A DNA stretch of 64,000 nt, from positions 1,054,001 to 1,118,000 of the forward strand of contig JBAIAC010000007.1 of the NCBI GenBank assembly GCA_037349315.1. The letters are read 5' to 3'. The first letter of the stretch is position 1. Every line of letters starts with the position of its first letter. Under the pieces are notes generated by a model that saw nothing but the letters and a program-made list of their open reading frames with translations, did no database searches and was not told the DNA's origin. Source of the DNA: Chelydra serpentina (taxonomy: Eukaryota; Chordata; Testudines; Chelydridae). Both the position numbers and the translations under genes were made by a program. Shown piece by piece: positions 1-12,495 of the stretch.

Positions 1-439
1 TGCCTTTGGTTCTGGGCACAGTGAGCGTGGGGGTCGTTTATTTGGCAGCAGGTTCCATAGGCTTGGTCCAGCTCCAGCTCCTTAAGATACAAGTCTCCCC
101 TGCTCATCAACAGCTTTTTCCAGTGGAACCAAGCAGTCCTGGGAGGCTGACATCGTGGAAGGAAAGGCCATCAGGTAGCTAGGGCAAGCACGATGCAGGG
201 CTTTGGATGTCAATGCAGCGACCTTGAGCTAGACTCTGCTGGGGAAGGGGAAGCAGTGTGCCAGGGCGATGTGTCCCTGGTAAGCAGGGCAGCCTCAGGG
301 CATTGGGCTAGCTATCAGGAACTGCAGCAGGCCAGCCTGGAAGTTACAAATGCATGAGTCACTGAGGCCAAATCAGCTCCATGTAACTACAGGCCGCAGT
401 GAAAGGTTCTGTCAATGGGATGCTACACTGCAGTGTAGA

Positions 440-729
440 CAGTAGCGTAGCCGGGGGGGAGCAGGGGGAACGGCCGCTCCCCCACTGAGCAGAAGCGGTG
501 CCTTTTGTGTGCTCTGACGCCTTTTGCTCCCACGCTGCAGCCGGAGCGGAGCATTTTTTTTTGCTCCCAGCACCTTTTTTTGCTCCCGGTGCCTTTTGCT
601 CCTATGCCGCAGCCAGAGCGGAGCATTTGTTTTTGCTCCCGGCGCCTTTTCTTGCTCCCGACGCTTTTTGCTCCCGGCGCCTTTTTTTAGCTCCGCTCCC
701 CCTGTGCTCTAAACCTGGCTACGCCACTG
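440..729 (+). mobile_element. Non-autonomous hAT element, 290 bp
   Basis: The element starts CAGTAGCGTAGCC and ends GGCTACGCCACTG, so the termini are inverted repeats. It is flanked by a perfect 8-bp duplication AGTGTAGA (432-439 and 730-737), the hallmark of hAT transposition. The interior is rich in GCTCCCGG and CTTTT blocks in tandem-like arrangement and has no transposase. A second member lies at 58653-58944 in the opposite orientation. Confidence 0.88.
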
Positions 730-738
730 AGTGTAGAC

Positions 739-1151
739 CAGGGGTCTCAAACACACGGCCCGCGGAGTTCTTCCCTGCGGCCCGCTGGGCTCCTCACGCC
801 CCCCTTTAAAAAAAAAATAATTATTTTTTTTACCCCCAGGCAGTTCCCGCTGCCAGACAGTTGTTCTGGAGGTGGGAACTGCCTGGGGGTTAAAAAAAAG
901 GGGGGGGCGCAGGGAGCCCGGCGGGCCGCATGGGAAGAGCTTCGTGGTTTCTGGGAGGGAGGGGGAGGAGCGGGGAGCTGCGCACATAGGGGAGGAGGCA
1001 GAGAAGGGGTGGGGAAGGGGCGGGGCCTAATGGAAGGGGTGGAGTGGGGGCGGGGCCAGAGCAGCGAGGGGGCAGTGTCAGTGATGCAGCCCTCGGGCCG
1101 ATGCACTAGTCCTCATGCGGCCCTCGTGGTAATTTGAGTTGGAGACCCCTG
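739..1151 (+). mobile_element. Second non-autonomous hAT element, 413 bp
   Basis: The ends are CAGGGGTCTCAAAC and, in reverse complement, CAGGGGTCTCCAAC. Flanking 8-mers are GTGTAGAC (731-738) and GTGCAGAC (1152-1159), one mismatch apart. It abuts the previous hAT with a one-base gap and uses an overlapping target. The inner part carries a short inverted repeat (CAGGCAGTTCCC at 838 and GGGAACTGCCTG near 875) and poly-A/poly-T runs. No coding capacity. Confidence 0.85.
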
Positions 1152-1839
1152 GTGCAGACACAGGAAGCCAAGTATAAGGCGCTCTTCTCTATTCTACCTG
1201 CCGAAGCATTGCCTCTGTGTCTACACTGCTCTTTATACTCGCGCTATCCAAGTGTGAAGTGTTTGTATGCTACACGACGCCGTAAGTGCAGATGTACCCA
1301 TAGTCTCTTGGTTCCTCGCTGCTGAATGGAGTCAGTTCTAACCAACCTGTGTCAGGCAAATCAGCAGTTAGAATTCAAAGCACAAAAACCACCAAGAGTT
1401 CATGGCACTTTCTGCACGTGGGGACGACTGGCCGACCCCCAGCATCGACAACAGCAGGGTTTCAAAAGCTGCATTAGCATGAGGCTAATACCTGCAACAC
1501 GCACTTTGGAGCAGCAAGGCAGAGTCAGAGGGCAGCAGGTTAATAGCGGTGATTGCAACAAGTTTTTAAAGCCCATGTGAAAGTGCTTGCATGGCTGCGG
1601 CGTCGATTAGCACCTCATCCACAGGGCGGGCCAAAGCGCTCACTCCCCATCTCCCAATCAGTTTGCACGTTAAAGCAGAGCAATGACTGAGATGCCGCAA
1701 ATCAATTGATTAACCCTCCCCATAGCACAGGCAGGAAGAGAGGACAGACTAAAGGAGGAAGTGATCAGCTTCAGACATACAAGATGAACCTTTTTAATTG
1801 GCCCAGAGGCTGGTTCAAAGAAACATCCCAATTAAGCCA

Positions 1840-1996
1840 CTGCCCCACCAGTGATTTCCCTACACCCCCCCTCCCCCGAATTTCCCCAACACCCCCCCCA
1901 GTTTTGTGAACTAGTTACATGCCAATTTAGTGACACCCCCCCAAGTAAATTCGAACACCCCCTGCAATTTCAATTCCTGGGGAGGCCACTGTGCCC
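1840..1996. mobile_element. Fragment of the GC-rich hAT family found whole at 50536-51261
   Basis: The run from GTGATTTCCCTACACC to CTGGGGAGGCCACTG is the same, with few differences, as 50570-50703 inside the complete hAT described below. Only this internal part is present; the ends are lost. Confidence 0.75.
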
Positions 1997-4900
1997 CACT
2001 TTGTCAGATCCTCGAAGCTTGGGCAGGCTGTGCTTGGGCTATTCACTCATCATGAAGACAGCTACAAGCTTAAAAGACACACAACAGAAACACTGGCCAA
2101 GGACCGGCTTCGAAGGATTTAGTCCCACTAGCCACACTTCTGAGAAGTGGCTTTAAAAATGTTGAATGTCCTCTTCAGGGGGGTCATTCCTAACCAAATC
2201 TGTAGCGTCTTTTGCTCCCCGGTGGAGCCCAGAAGTTCCCGCTGCAGTCTGGGAGGCTGAAGTTACACCCAAGTTTTAGGGTGTCAGTACATATCAGCTG
2301 GCCCCTCATTTTCAGACACCCTACTGAGGGCATTACAGAAAGGAAGAAGGAAGGACCGGAAAACCTCACTAGGGACTACGTATCCCTCCTGAAAGAAAGC
2401 AGCACGAACACACCTGCATTAGGATGTTTCACGCAGACAGAAGAACAAGTATGGCTACTTAGTTAACTGACTGCCCTTGTTAATTTACCAGCCTTTTACA
2501 CCTAACAAAAAGGAATACAATTAAGCCGAGTTTTCCTAGCTGGTGCACACCCCGAGGAGGTGTATTAACATTGATTTCGAGGTCAGTGCCGTACAGGTGG
2601 CCTGCACCAGAGGAGATGGATTAGTCTCTCCCTGGTGGTAAGCAAACACATTAGTGCACGTATCACCACAGAAGCCAGCTCTCTTCCAAGTGCATTCGAG
2701 TGACTCCTGAGCCGCACAGTCTAATTACTGCAAGGAAGGCGCGATTGGAAAGCAAAGGAACGTAGAGCCATGTGGAATCGTTGGCAAGCAGCACCAGCCA
2801 GGAGCCTGGTCTTTGAAAGGTCTGGTCTGGGTGGTGGTGTTTTTTAAAAGTATATTTTTAAAGCTATACGTTTCCCTTCTCCCCTAAAGATAACCAGGTT
2901 TTCACTGCACAGGAGTATTGCTACGTGTACACTCTCTCTACTAACAGCTGCAATTCCGTGTTTCAACGTTCCGGCAGCGGGTTTGTGTGGTCAACTAGAG
3001 CACACCGGGGAAAGAATTCCGCTTCCCATCTTCGGAAAGGTCTGTGCATCCACTCCAACCTGACAGCTATCAACACGCTCCTTGCAGTGCAGTACCAAAG
3101 ATCACGGATATTATCCGCCACTTAGTGCCGTGCGATTGGCACCCCTCAGCAGTCACCGCCCTCCAAGGAGGCATCGTCAGTAAACCCAGGGGAAGGGAAA
3201 CAAAAACTAATGTTTCTTCTCCCTCACGGGACAATTTCCACTGAGTGCTACTGAACATGCAATATCGGATTGACAGTATTTGGCAAACACACAGCAGATT
3301 GGAAGGGACCCGGCATCGGCGACATGCTGGTGTGGCCTTATGCTAATACATCCTACCAAAGTTACACTATTTCGCCTCCCTGGCACATTCTATGGCTTGG
3401 GGTGGTGGAAGGAGGAAGAGGCTCAGTGCTCACACGAGGAGACGCACAAGTTTCATCCAGCAGTACCATGGTGGAGTTTGAGATGACCTGATCTTACAGA
3501 ACACAAGCAAAACAGGAGTTGAGACCTTTAGGTGAGCACAAGACTAGATCTATTCTAAATAAAGCTTGATACAATCATGCATCTCTGGAACTGAACATTC
3601 CCAGGCTGGCAACTGGAGATGCAGGGGCTGTGAGGAGAAAGCAGCTTTCAGAACCTCAGGAATATTTATGAAGTGTCATTTTGGTGTTGCAGATTATGGC
3701 AGAGCAATGGAAATCACTAAGCACAAACGGAGAAGATAAGGGGATGGGAATGTCAGGAAAATCCCTATTGTATTATCTAACAAATGCATATAATGAAGGA
3801 ACAAAATTTTCTGCAAGCCAGAACTCGCCACCCTCCAGTTATGGCTGTTCTGTAAAACGCCACTGCAAAGGAGCAGAGTAAAAAGGCCAGATTTCCTTAA
3901 TCTGTTTGTACCACAATACATGGATTAATACTCTAGCATCAGACAGCTAGCCCACTTATTCATCTTCTATATTAGCTAGTACTGTAGTTGCTACTGAGTT
4001 TTCACGGATGAACTGAAGTGACGGCAGAAGACGTGTCTCTTCTGCTCACAACACACTTCGTTAGACATGAAGCCAGAGTTACAGCCATAGCTTAATTACT
4101 GGCCCTTACTTATTCAGAAGCACAAAGAGGCCAGAGGGAGGTATTCTGGTATTTAGTCAGAATGATCTAATGTGTAGAACAGTTATTAACATGCTACATC
4201 AACCAGATACAATCATGTATTCTTCTGGGTTTTGAGGAGGAGACACCTTATAAGGCTGGTCCAGTGGTGGCACTATCAGACATGATCTCAGGGGTAGGAC
4301 TGGACAGCTCCCCGGAGTTTACTTCAGGAGTTACACTATTATCTGCAGGCCAATAAGTACAGACATGAGACTAAGTGAAGCTGCATCTTATTTACAAAGA
4401 ACGCTTTTTACTCTGGGAGGAAAGTATTGAGAGTGGTGTCCAGGAGGCAATAATTCTGTAGTCGGACGTGTTTTTTCTGCTTGGTCCCAGTTCGAAGTGA
4501 CAATTTTGCATTGTAAGCCTCCGCCCCAGGCTCTGTATCCAGTTTAGGGTTGACAGATTTTTTTCATATATAATTCTTACCGATAATATCAATGTTTATT
4601 TTTAAGCATTTTTTCAGATTATCGATTTAACTTTTCACAGCTACAGGAAATTATAGTGGTTTCAGACAATTATTTAATGACAGTAAACGCAGAGATTTCA
4701 AAACTAAAGCTTAAAAAAAAACTGTTCGAACACAAACTGTCAACATCACATGTCAAAATCTACAAAGTAGATATCCTTAAATCAACAGATCAGACCTGTG
4801 TTTACTATTCATTCTCCAGTCCATTTGTAACAAGCCTAATTCAAGTCTAAATCAATGGATTTTGATAAGTTCTGAAGCCGCATTTTTCTTACTTCGCCTG

Positions 4901-5352
4901 TTAGTTTTGATCATCATCTATGGAAATATTTTCTCGACGGTTTGTGTGTACAGTGAAATCAACATTCACTGACATTTACCAGTAAAAATCTAATCCTTTT
5001 AAACCTAAATTATGCTACACACACAATAGCCTGTTTCCAAACAATGTATAATTATGACAAGGACTCTGGAGATGCTACATTCAGCTCAAATTAGCTCTGC
5101 CCTGCTGCCCACTTTGATCAACTCTTATGCACAATCTGGCCTTGTACCACATTCTCCCCGGCTGATGTGCAGGGTACAGCAAGGGAGAGAAGTTTGGGAA
5201 GAACGATGCGGTGGGAAGCTATAGATTCAACAAAGCTTTGATCCCAGCTACTCTGGTTTTCCCACAGGCTTTACTCAACTGAAGCCCAAATGAGACGACT
5301 TGAGAAGCCGTTTCCCTTCATGAAAAATAGAAAAGGGACCTGTTTGTGACCT

Positions 5353-5417
5353 CCTTTGTAAAGCACCGAGATCGAAGGATGAAAAGCATTTATATAAGTC
5401 CTAGTTATTACTATTAT
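5353..5417 (+). repeat. Ancient SINE/LINE-like 3' end
   Basis: The string TGTAAAGCACCGAGATC, then GATGAAAAGCATTTATATAA and a TTATTACTATTAT tail resemble the 3' end shared by old amniote SINE/LINE families (TAAAGCGC.. GATGAAAAGCGCTATATAA). It is decayed and short. The family name is not assigned. Confidence 0.5.
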
Positions 5418-5698
5418 ATTTCTGAATGGACCTTATACTTCAGCTGCTTGGGCAGCATAAGATTTGCAATCTTATCCTGTGGTGTTGGGGTTAAAGGAAC
5501 ACCTTGAACTGGGAGGTAGGTCAGACCCATATTATTCAGCTGAGGCTCCAGACCAGTGCTTTTCTTTGATAGTGGATTGCAGTGTCTGTGCGTACACACG
5601 GAGAGCTGTGTGCACGGGGTAGCACCAGCCCTGTGGTAGCATATCTCCCAGGCCCAAGGAGTCTGAAATCCCAGCCCTATCCTAGCATCTTGTGATAG

Positions 5699-6257
5699 TG
5701 TAGCACCCCTTGGGTCTAGAACCCAGACCTGCAGAGCTACCAGGCAGCTGACATCTCCAGGCTGCCACCCAGTGGCAGCTGTAGCCAGCTCATGCTCCAC
5801 TTCTCATGACCCGCTGTGGACACTGACCATGGGAAGTTCCGCCTTCGGGGTTTGACAGACAGCAGCCTAATGGCTCTTGATTGGCTGCCTGCCCTATATA
5901 AACCCAGGCAACAGCATGGATCTTCTCTAGCTGCCACGACTGTTCCTGCTCCTTGCTCCTGAACTCCTGCCTTTGCGCGCAGCTTGATTTGGACTTTGCC
6001 TCCTGACTCAGGCCCTGAAACCGGACTCTGACACCGAACCTTGGTATCGAGCCTGGAACCTGACTACCAACTCCTCTGCTCCTCCCAGCCTCAGCTGTGG
6101 CCCTGCTCTGATCCATGGCCCTGACTGCCCTTGTTGGAATCCTGCCAGACGGCTCCAGAGCTCGTGCAAGAGCTAGGCTCCTCCGTGGGTCTGGATAATG
6201 GGCCATACAGCTCTTCGGAGTGTGTGTGTGACTGGAAGCCGTCCTTCCTACTACACT
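5699..6257 (+). mobile_element. LTR-like segment with core promoter
   Basis: The segment begins TGTAGCACCCC and could end CCTACTACA, giving TG..CA termini. It holds GATTGG (inverse CCAAT) followed by TATATAAA at 5895-5902 and then a pyrimidine- and ACTCC/GACT-rich leader typical of LTR retroelements in turtles. No matching 5-bp target duplication was found, so the exact ends are uncertain and it may be truncated. No retroelement genes accompany it. Confidence 0.4.
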
Positions 6258-7210
6258 GAGCAAGCTCAAGTTGCCTATAGAGCTTGCAGTGCGGTCTGCA
6301 AGCGGTCAGTTACATTCGAAAGTTCTTCATAAAGAGAAAACATGGACTAGGGCAGAGAGGCGGGTGGAGGGTAAGGAGCATTCATTACAGCCGACCACAA
6401 CCTTGGCAAGAGAGAGGGTGAGAATACAATTTGGGCGCTGTGGAAAAAGCAATGCTTAGGGAGAAGCCTTATTACAAAACACTCCCGGTGGCAGAACACG
6501 AACATGCTTTGGGGGCACACAGCGCTATAGGGACTGACGTACACACTGGGCTAAAATCGTTAGCAAACATTTGCATTGGTGGCACTGACGCTAATCCAGT
6601 TGGATTTCTCCAGCATCACTAGACTTTTCACCTGCTCACTAGTGAATCAACATATTAACTCAGCATTAGAATAAGAACCATATGCTCATAAAGATGCTAA
6701 TATGAAGAGGTTCCCCCCGCCCCCAAAAGGGAACCTTAAAAAGCATGCTATGAGAAGCGCATTTAAGGGTTTGTGCTGTCCCCTTTCTTCCTTAATGCCA
6801 CACATTGCTCTGCCTTGTATTGTCTACGTCAGCACATTTTTGCACAGATTTAAATTTGGGCCAGTGTAAGAGGGGTGGGAGGAACAGAAATCAGAAGACA
6901 GGAAGCTGGATTTAAATTACTGAGTCAGTGAGCGTTCATCTCGACCTGATGTTCACATACGCAAGCTCAGATGGCGCCCCATGGTTTGAACCCTCAGTCC
7001 CTGATGGAGTTTAAACGTTTAGTTCTGGCACAAGAGCAGTGAAACCAATACAACGGTAAGAAAACTGAACTGTGTTCCCTTAAAAGGAAGGGAGTAACAA
7101 GGATCATGTCCAAAACCTCCCTTTTTCCCCCCCTCACACATCCCATCAATGCGACGTAGGTCTCGTGGACAGTCACTTTCCGACTATAGATTTAAACGGG
7201 GGCACTTTAC

Positions 7211-7380
7211 CTGATCGCAGTCATCGGAAGCGATGTGTGAACTCCGGGCTGCTTCATTGAGAGGCTCAATCACAGTCACCTCGGCAAACTCTTCCACGGA
7301 TTCCTGAAACTCCGGCAGGGACCGCCTGCCATAGCGTTTCCCACCTTTGATGTACTTGGGCTGGGCTTCTGGTGAAGAAT
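7211..7380 (-). CDS. NIN: NIN third coding exon (170 nt, residues about 90-146)
   Basis: The minus-strand translation is DSSPEAQPKY, then IKGGKRYGRRSLPEFQESVE, then EFAEVTVIEPLNEAARSSHI, ending ASDDCDQ. The core KGGKRYGRRSLPEFQESVEE is a strongly conserved block of ninein. The acceptor follows a long T-rich tract and is a tandem CAGCAG (7381-7386); the donor GTAAAG begins at 7210. The exon ends in phase 0. No later ninein exon was found between 1 and 7210, so the next exon must lie outside the window. Confidence 0.95.
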
Positions 7381-7762
7381 CTGCTGAATTAAAACAAAAA
7401 CAGAGAGAGCATTGGCAGCCTCATTCCTGAAGAAGCAGTCAGCATTTAGTCCCAGCAAGATGCACTGTAAAGAACAAGCTATTCCATAGATGTCCATAGT
7501 ACTGAGTCTGGGACATCTCTAGGTGGTGCCCATTCCCATGCACATGCTCTAGAAGGTCTCCAAAGCATGCCTCGCTCTGCTGCCCTACTTCTGCAGGCAG
7601 ATTTTCTCAGCATCTTGGAGCGTGGTTTTGAGAATGCTGTTTTCATAGGGGGCTCTCTCACGTGGAGCGCAGAGGCAACTAAAACCAAACCAAAAACTCC
7701 CCAGACATGCAAATGCTAAACAATAATTTAGAAAAAGACCCAGAATAAGCACTGGAGATGCC

Positions 7763-8107
7763 TGTGGCGGGCTTTGTACCTCATCACCCCTTTGATTCCG
7801 GGGCGGCGCGAGGTTAACCCCGACTCCCTGCTCTTATGGCAGTTCGACTACCTCCCTGGTAGTCAGGGCTGTATGGCCCAATGGTCAAAGTCCTTCCAAA
7901 TCCTCTCTCCCCCACCCCGGGGGACAGTGCGGCCTAGCGGCCGGAGTCCGTCTATCTCCTTTGAGGTAAGAGAGGAGTTGGTGAACTATGTCTTCACAAA
8001 TGACGGGGTCTGGGGTTTCGAGACACCCGGTAGGGGAGCCCGGGCCCACCCGCCTTCACCGGGCTCCAACCCAGGACCCTGTCCTTGACGGCGTGATCCA
8101 CCACGGG
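7763..8107. repeat. GC-rich interspersed segment next to a LINE fragment
   Basis: This CG-containing block (GGCGGGC, GGCGGCGCGAGG, CGGCCTAGCGGCCGG) differs from the surrounding AT-richer intron and ends where the LINE-like coding fragment begins. It could be the 3' part of that LINE on the minus strand or an independent LTR-like insertion. No target duplication was found. Confidence 0.35.
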
Positions 8108-8420
8108 TCAGCGGGGAATCCTACTGCAACACGCTGCCCTTAGAGGGGGGTCATGGATGGGGTGTGTGTAAATAAGGAGATGCAGGGGAAAGTGCAGCCA
8201 GAACCTATGGAAGAGGTTCTGGAGGAGCCGGAAAAGGGGCTGCAACCTGGGGCACTCGAGGTAAATGTGTTTCAGGGTTTCCATCTCGCTGCAGAAAGAG
8301 CAGGTGGAGGTGGCGAACCGCTCCAGGTATGTGCCCATGCTCAGGGCTCTGTGATGGAGCAGCCAACTAATACTCCCGTTGAGTCAAGAATTGCTCCTGT
8401 AGAACAAAACTGCCAGGAGA
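8108..8420 (-). pseudogene. Non-LTR retrotransposon ORF2 C-terminal fragment
   Basis: The minus strand reads FATSTCSFCSEMETLKHIYL, then ECPRLQPLFRLLQNLF and HRFWLHFPLHLLIY. The C-x2-C, E-T-L-x-H and C spacing is that of the zinc-finger region found after the reverse transcriptase in several non-LTR retrotransposon clades. The frame ends after about 76 residues and the upstream part is missing, so it is a dead fragment. The clade cannot be fixed from this alone. Confidence 0.6.
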
Positions 8421-11022
8421 TCTAAAAGACTCCGTACTTGATAACAATGCAACGTTGAGTTTTGTGCCATCTCCTCCGAGCAGTTCCCATTCCTCCACCA
8501 TATCAGACATCACCAGCTAGTTACCAGTAACAGTCTTAATACGTCATCAGACCAAACTGGCTGTACGCTGAAAAGTGATGCTACAAAATGGCATCATCTT
8601 GAGCTCTAGGTTTACTGTCCCTCACTGACTTCCAGACCGAATTCGCTCAGTTCGCAAGCAAAAAGGTTTCGCCGTCAGCCTTCCAAACTCAGCCTGGGAT
8701 GTGAAAGTCATGACGAGCTGTTTCCTTCTTGCCCATCACCAGTAATGAAGAGTACTGCATGCCTAATTATGTACTCTGTTACACATGCACTGCTCCATGG
8801 TCTTCAGAGTCTCACCCTCAGAGACCTGTGCAACCCTCCCTTTGCTTTCAGTGGATGCAGTACTTTTAATCTAAGTCTGAAAGCAACCTGCAAGTGGGGG
8901 GAAATGAGCACTTGAGGATTGGCCCGTCCCCAGAAGGTACTGATGTTTTGATTGAAATAAGCAACCAATCTTATCGACATGACAAGCAGGGCTCACGTCA
9001 CAGCTTGCATGGTGCATTATTCAGCTAATGTCAACTGCAACCCCTTTTTCGTCATCTGTAATTATGCAGGGAGTGAGTCTCTTAGCTCTTCTCACGTCCA
9101 AAATTTCAAGCTTCCCTTATTGGAACCTTCTATGCTTGGCAGTGAATTTCCCAGCACCGCTTACTTAAAGAGATCAAAGTTGAAAAGAGGGAAGTTGTGC
9201 TATTTTTAGCATAAGTCGTTCAATGTCCGGAATTTGGCCAATGAAATGGAGGATCAAATTAACCAGGGATTCAATTAAGGGAATGCATCGTTTTGCTCTG
9301 TTTGCTAACGTTCGTATTGAAAAGTCCCACAAGGCTTTTTGGCCAGCGGTGAAGGCAGTAGCTTTTTAAAATGTTATTTGAAGAGAGCTTTGTTACAAAA
9401 TAAATACAAGACTGAAACAGCAATAAAGACCAGAAAAGCCATTCAATCATTGAAAAAACACATGGGGCTCTAGGAAAGTTACAGGGGCTTTATATGCCTC
9501 TCCCCCCCATGTCATCTTGGATATTATTCCTTTAGATATGGATGCCATCTTCAAGCTTGTTAGAGGGAAAATATTCTGCAACTTAGCTATGCAATGAATT
9601 ATAAAATACACAGGACTGGGAACGCTTTGATTTTTCCAGACTTATACGCCGTCCATATATATTGCAGCTCTGGGGAACAAAATCTGTGCGCACTTTTGAA
9701 CAAGATTTGCTGCAGCTGGGAGCTCGCACATGAAAGTTGTGTGATGAAGGGCGCAGATAGACTGATTAAGAGCCCAGAGAACAAAAGCAAACCTTATCAC
9801 CGCTATTAAAGCTGGGCTAACACCGAGCAATCTCTACCCCACAGCTTTCTCTGAAATGCTAACATTTCTGGCTGCTTACTAGCCCATTTATTTTCTCCTG
9901 CCCTCCTCCACAGCCCCCACTGAAAATGCTCTTACCATGGTGCAGTCTTATTTCTCAAAGGCAGAAACACACTTTTGGGGAGGCCTATATCTAGAAAGGT
10001 TTCAGGGAAGGAGAGAAATAGCTTGGTAACAATGCAGCTATTGCTAGATCTACTCCCCGACTCCTTTAAATCCCAGCAGAATCCAGTTTCGTAAGGCCAG
10101 AAGCCTCTAGCAGCGTTGAGTGCTTCACAGCTATTGTAACAAACATTATTTAAAAATAGCTTCTGTGTAGAGTTGCAACCATGTTTTAGGCTAGGCTTGC
10201 ATTCTGAAAGCTGTTTGACGGGCATGCCAAGAACCAGAGCACAGGGGAGACTACACAGAATTTGTTACTAGCGTCTGTTTTGGTTTTTTTAAATGCTCTT
10301 GCACAACCCCTGTTAGCAAACAAAAGGCTTTTGAAGACACAGGAGAACCACCTCTGGAAACAGAACTTGACACTTGTGCTATTTGTGAAAAGGATGGTGA
10401 GATTGTGCTTGGAATGGAAAGGCCTGACTTTCTAACATATATTATGCCTGGCCAATGAGTCTAAGTGGAATGAACATTTCCATCTCCAGGCTGCGAGGGA
10501 AAATGATGTTCCACAAACTTTACTTAAGGGCAGGGACAGACCAATGCTTCTTTCTAGCCCGATTTCTTATTCCTAAGCAGTAAGGAATGAGTGAGAGACG
10601 ATCGATCCGCCATGATCTGTGCACCTTAGCTGCATTGCTGGGGCAGCACAGTGCTTAGAACAAAGTCTCATTGTTGTGAGGCAATTTTGTAATACCCCCC
10701 ACCCCTTCCTTCGCTGCATTGAATTGCCCTGAAGTGGAATTGTCTCAGCCAATCAAAACCCAGGGAATGCTGGACAAGTACTGACCCATAACTGTACATT
10801 TCTCAGTTGTAGGGTTCCCGGCACTCCAGTTGTTTTAGGCTTCTGATTTGCATAATCACTGGTGCACCGTTATTTCTACACCATACGGTGTAAATCCCTC
10901 TAAATCCCTGCATTCAGGCTGGCTATTACCCTCTGAACACCACATATGTACCTACAGACATGTCCCCTACACTTCCCCCCTCCACCTAACCCCATATAGA
11001 ACGCAGTTAAGAATTCCTCTTA

Positions 11023-11240
11023 GGGTACATCTACACTGCAAAGTGGCAGTCTGCAGCAGCAGGTCTCAGAGTCGGGGGCTACAGACTGAGCCCTCCAGGG
11101 CTTGTGCTACAGCACTAAAAATGGCAGTATAGACACTGCGGCTCGGCCTCTGAAGGCCACCCCCTCCCGAGGCTGCAGAACTCGGGACTCCAGCCCGTGC
11201 CGTAATATCTGCCGGTGTGGGCACAGTCTACCTCAAAGCG
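11023..11240. mobile_element. Harbinger-like MITE, 3' end decayed
   Basis: It starts after TTA with GGGTACATCTACACTGC, the terminal motif of a turtle MITE family, and continues with AGTGGCAGTCTGCAGCAGC and GCTACAG strings. The opposite end (near GGGCACAGTCTACC) is only weakly complementary to the first, so the boundary is approximate. Confidence 0.55.
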
Positions 11241-12410
11241 GGAGGAAGAACAGCCTGCAGAAGGGAAACGGAGAAGCTAGAGAAGACCAAGGTTAAACTG
11301 GGTGGGATGAGAAGCTGAGGTGGCCATGTTTGTTGTGGCTATCCACAGACCGATGGCCAGTCCCATCTTAGCATGAAGGTGAGAGAACACTTCAGTATAA
11401 AAACAAACAAACAGACCCAACATGAAGGTGCTTCATGGTTAGGAAGTACTAAAAGTCACTGTGGTTCCAGGGTACAGTTATTTAGCAAAGAATAGAGTTA
11501 TCTTGCAAACAGGAAGCATCCCCAGCTACTGTGAAAGTCCTCAAGGAACATTGGGAAAGTCCTCAAGTTTCACCCCACGCCCCCCCAACGCATTATCAGA
11601 GGAGGGCATGAAAAGTAGTTCTACAAATAACTATGCAGTTGCCCTACTCCACAGCCAACCGTTCGTCATTTCAAAATTATAAGCATTCAAATTACAGCAG
11701 CTGGAGCGGGAGCTATTTTTAGCAATATTTATGCAATTCAAATTCATATTGAGGAAAATTTGTCATATACATTTGCTGGCAAAAGGCTGAAAAAAGTGAC
11801 CATCACATCCAGAGCACAGCATGTTTTGGTGCTGTTTTTTAATTGAGTTGACATATGTACCTTAGTTCCAGGTTAAGTTATGAACGCTACTACAGCCAGC
11901 ACAGATTTCTTGGGCCCATGTTGTGTGTAGCACACAAGGAAATGGCACCGAAACTTTAAAATCAATGTGATATGCTAACGAAGGTACACATGAGGTTGTG
12001 CTCGATGCAGACGTAAAGGAGCTGTTAGGTAAAGGAAAGCTAGATGGTATTTAGGTACAGGGTAGTAAAAGAAGTTTGTTAGCATGCTGTGTACTCTTAG
12101 GTGTTTTTGGAAAGACCGATGGTATTAAAAGCTCTTCTTGACCTCTGGTATTCCAGGATGTGAACAGCGAGACAGGTCAAGTCATTGCTTTCCACGAAAC
12201 CTCTGGCTATCATTTTTGCCAAGAAGAAGCTGAATGAAGACCAAATGAAGGTTGGTGGGGGATGTACTACTTGCAATGAGATTTAGGTGCCTAACGCACT
12301 TTGGAAAATCTTACCTAGGGCCTAACCTTCTACTCCTAGCTTGCAATTAATTATTGGATAAAACTTGACCGGCAGATTGATCTTTATGGTAGCACATGCC
12401 TAGATTAAGT

Positions 12411-12495
12411 CCAGAAGGGACCATTACAATCATCTAGTCAGCCCTGAAGTATAACACAGACAGGCATCACTGGGTGGAATGTTTAGCATCTAGCC
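12411..12495 (-). mobile_element. CR1 fragment, first half, split by a hAT insertion
   Basis: CCAGAAGGGACCATTACAATCATCTAGTC in pieces is the reverse complement of the CR1 3' region (GACTAGATGATCATAATGGTCCCTTCTG type). The CR1 continues after the hAT at 13029-13160. The duplicated target ATCTAGCC lies at its inner end. Confidence 0.75.

Larger units (their letters stand above)
1..7210 (-). other. NIN intron downstream of the 7.2-kb exon (incomplete)
   Basis: No coding exon was recognised here. Contents are two hAT elements (440-1151), a fragment of a GC-rich hAT (1840-1996), an ancient SINE-like 3' end (5353-5417) and an LTR-like promoter segment (5699-6257). The stretches 1-431, 1160-1839, 1997-5352, 5418-5698 and 6258-7210 look like unique or decayed intronic DNA. 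1160-1300 may be the continuation of a MITE interrupted by the hATs. Confidence 0.8.

Noticed and set aside
5790..6269. 159-codon minus-strand open frame
   Set aside because: It covers an LTR-like promoter in antisense, and composition explains the openness.
1..7200. Search for the next NIN exons (the segment after DDCDQ)
   Set aside because: No minus-strand translation with the expected WNPDDLN- or QDWIEEKLQ-like text was seen, so they must be outside the window.
7774..8088. 104-codon plus-strand frame in the GC-rich segment
   Set aside because: No domain recognised. The segment looks like a repeat, and the LINE fragment beside it reads on the other strand.
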